This document shows, piece by piece, positions 63,656-64,000 of a stretch of DNA of 64,000 bases. The notes beneath the pieces were generated by a model. It had not been told where the DNA came from. It searched no databases and was given only the letters and a program-made list of their open reading frames with translations. The stretch is from Oscillatoria sp. FACHB-1407 (lineage in GTDB: Bacteria > Cyanobacteriota > Cyanobacteriia > Elainellales > Elainellaceae): NCBI RefSeq assembly GCF_014697545.1, contig NZ_JACJSA010000025.1:1-64000 (forward strand), read 5' to 3'. A program made the position numbers and the translations under genes. The first letter of the stretch is position 1. Each line of letters starts with the position of its first letter.

Positions 63656-64000
63656 AGAAAGCTGGCTAACTGTGCTGTATGCTTACCGAAATGCTGCCGT
63701 CACCAATATATTTTTTGTAGAGTGAAATAGCTTTGCGTTTTCTTCCTAAACTGACTTGTCATAATAACTTGCCAGTTTCCATGAAGAAGATAAACCGCTC
63801 GAATATTCAAAATGGTTAATTAGAATACATTTGTCATAACAACTCGAATTTATATTTGCTTCATCTTTAGTTAGTGTTTGAGTTTTGAGATTGCAAACTC
63901 CCTATCATTCTCATTGAATTCTTTCTAAACATCAGTTCTAGAAAAGATTTGGGGAATGTTAGGCATCTCCAGAAGAAGCACTCAGTCAGGTAGTTCATCT
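63656..64000. other. Upstream region of the catabolic cluster
   Basis: About 345 A/T-rich bases to the window edge, presumably the promoter of the - strand cluster. I see no operator or RNA gene. Confidence 0.4.

Noticed and set aside
1-64000. tRNA, rRNA, riboswitch or integrase attachment site
   Set aside because: I scanned by eye for T-loop-like TTCGAATCC, rRNA blocks and long direct repeats flanking the HIP1-poor regions and found none I could support. A covariance search would be needed.

Overview
The window reads as a piece of a filamentous or large-genome cyanobacterial chromosome. The HIP1 octamer GCGATCGC is scattered through most genes, arrays of tandem heptanucleotides lie between genes, and several families are typical of cyanobacteria: a PatD-like protein, an ethylene-receptor-type histidine kinase, very long PAS/GAF hybrid kinases, a bacterial phytochelatin-synthase homologue, tandem Ca2+/H+ exchangers and RTX-repeat proteins. 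I saw no rRNA, tRNA or CRISPR.

Layout. 1-7.1 kb: tail of a possible transposase, a CHRD protein, a membrane WD40 protein with two paralogous membrane proteins, then two decaying genes (ATP-dependent DNA ligase and DHH phosphoesterase) joined by a deletion, and a degenerate 21-bp tandem repeat. 7.1-10.9 kb: a HIP1-poor, A/T-rich operon of NACHT NTPase, MntA-like nucleotidyltransferase and HepT-like RNase, a defence/toxin-antitoxin candidate. 10.98-17.4 kb: phytochelatin-synthase-like protein, membrane alpha/beta hydrolase, ArfB, DUF3891, a pentapeptide protein, a 37-unit heptamer array, and a second deletion scar fusing an SGNH hydrolase to a carotenoid-oxygenase tail. 18.3-26 kb: a beta-propeller/M23 protein and a two-gene phosphorelay. 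26.3-38.2 kb: stringent-response enzyme plus a GNAT, PatD/zinc-finger/beta-glucosidase, two CAX exchangers with a TPR protein, a repeat-rich block and a ferritin-like protein. 38.4-50.9 kb: TrmB regulator with two phased operators, small conserved proteins, lipoate ligase, RTX protein, ethylene-sensor kinase with a hybrid kinase, a C45 acyltransferase and a DUF4118 kinase. 51.0-56.2 kb: a second HIP1-poor block with HicA-like, HicB-like, a PIN-like/RTX fusion and an orphan HicB, then an array of GATATC dyads and a GntR regulator. 56.3-64 kb: a glycosidase-like lipoprotein, a gene cut by a palindromic element, and a minus-strand catabolic cluster (acyl-CoA dehydrogenase, MOSC, DUF1989-GcvT, small accessory protein).

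The two best candidates for undescribed biology are the translationally coupled NACHT-MntA-HepT operon (7465-10896) and the HicA/HicB-like/PIN-RTX operon (51026-54389). Other notable signals are four copies of a roughly 130-157 bp MITE-like family, three of which abut stop codons; three 21-bp GATATC dyads inside a duplicated module; two TrmB-adjacent dyads 30 bp apart; and two gene-gene deletion scars.
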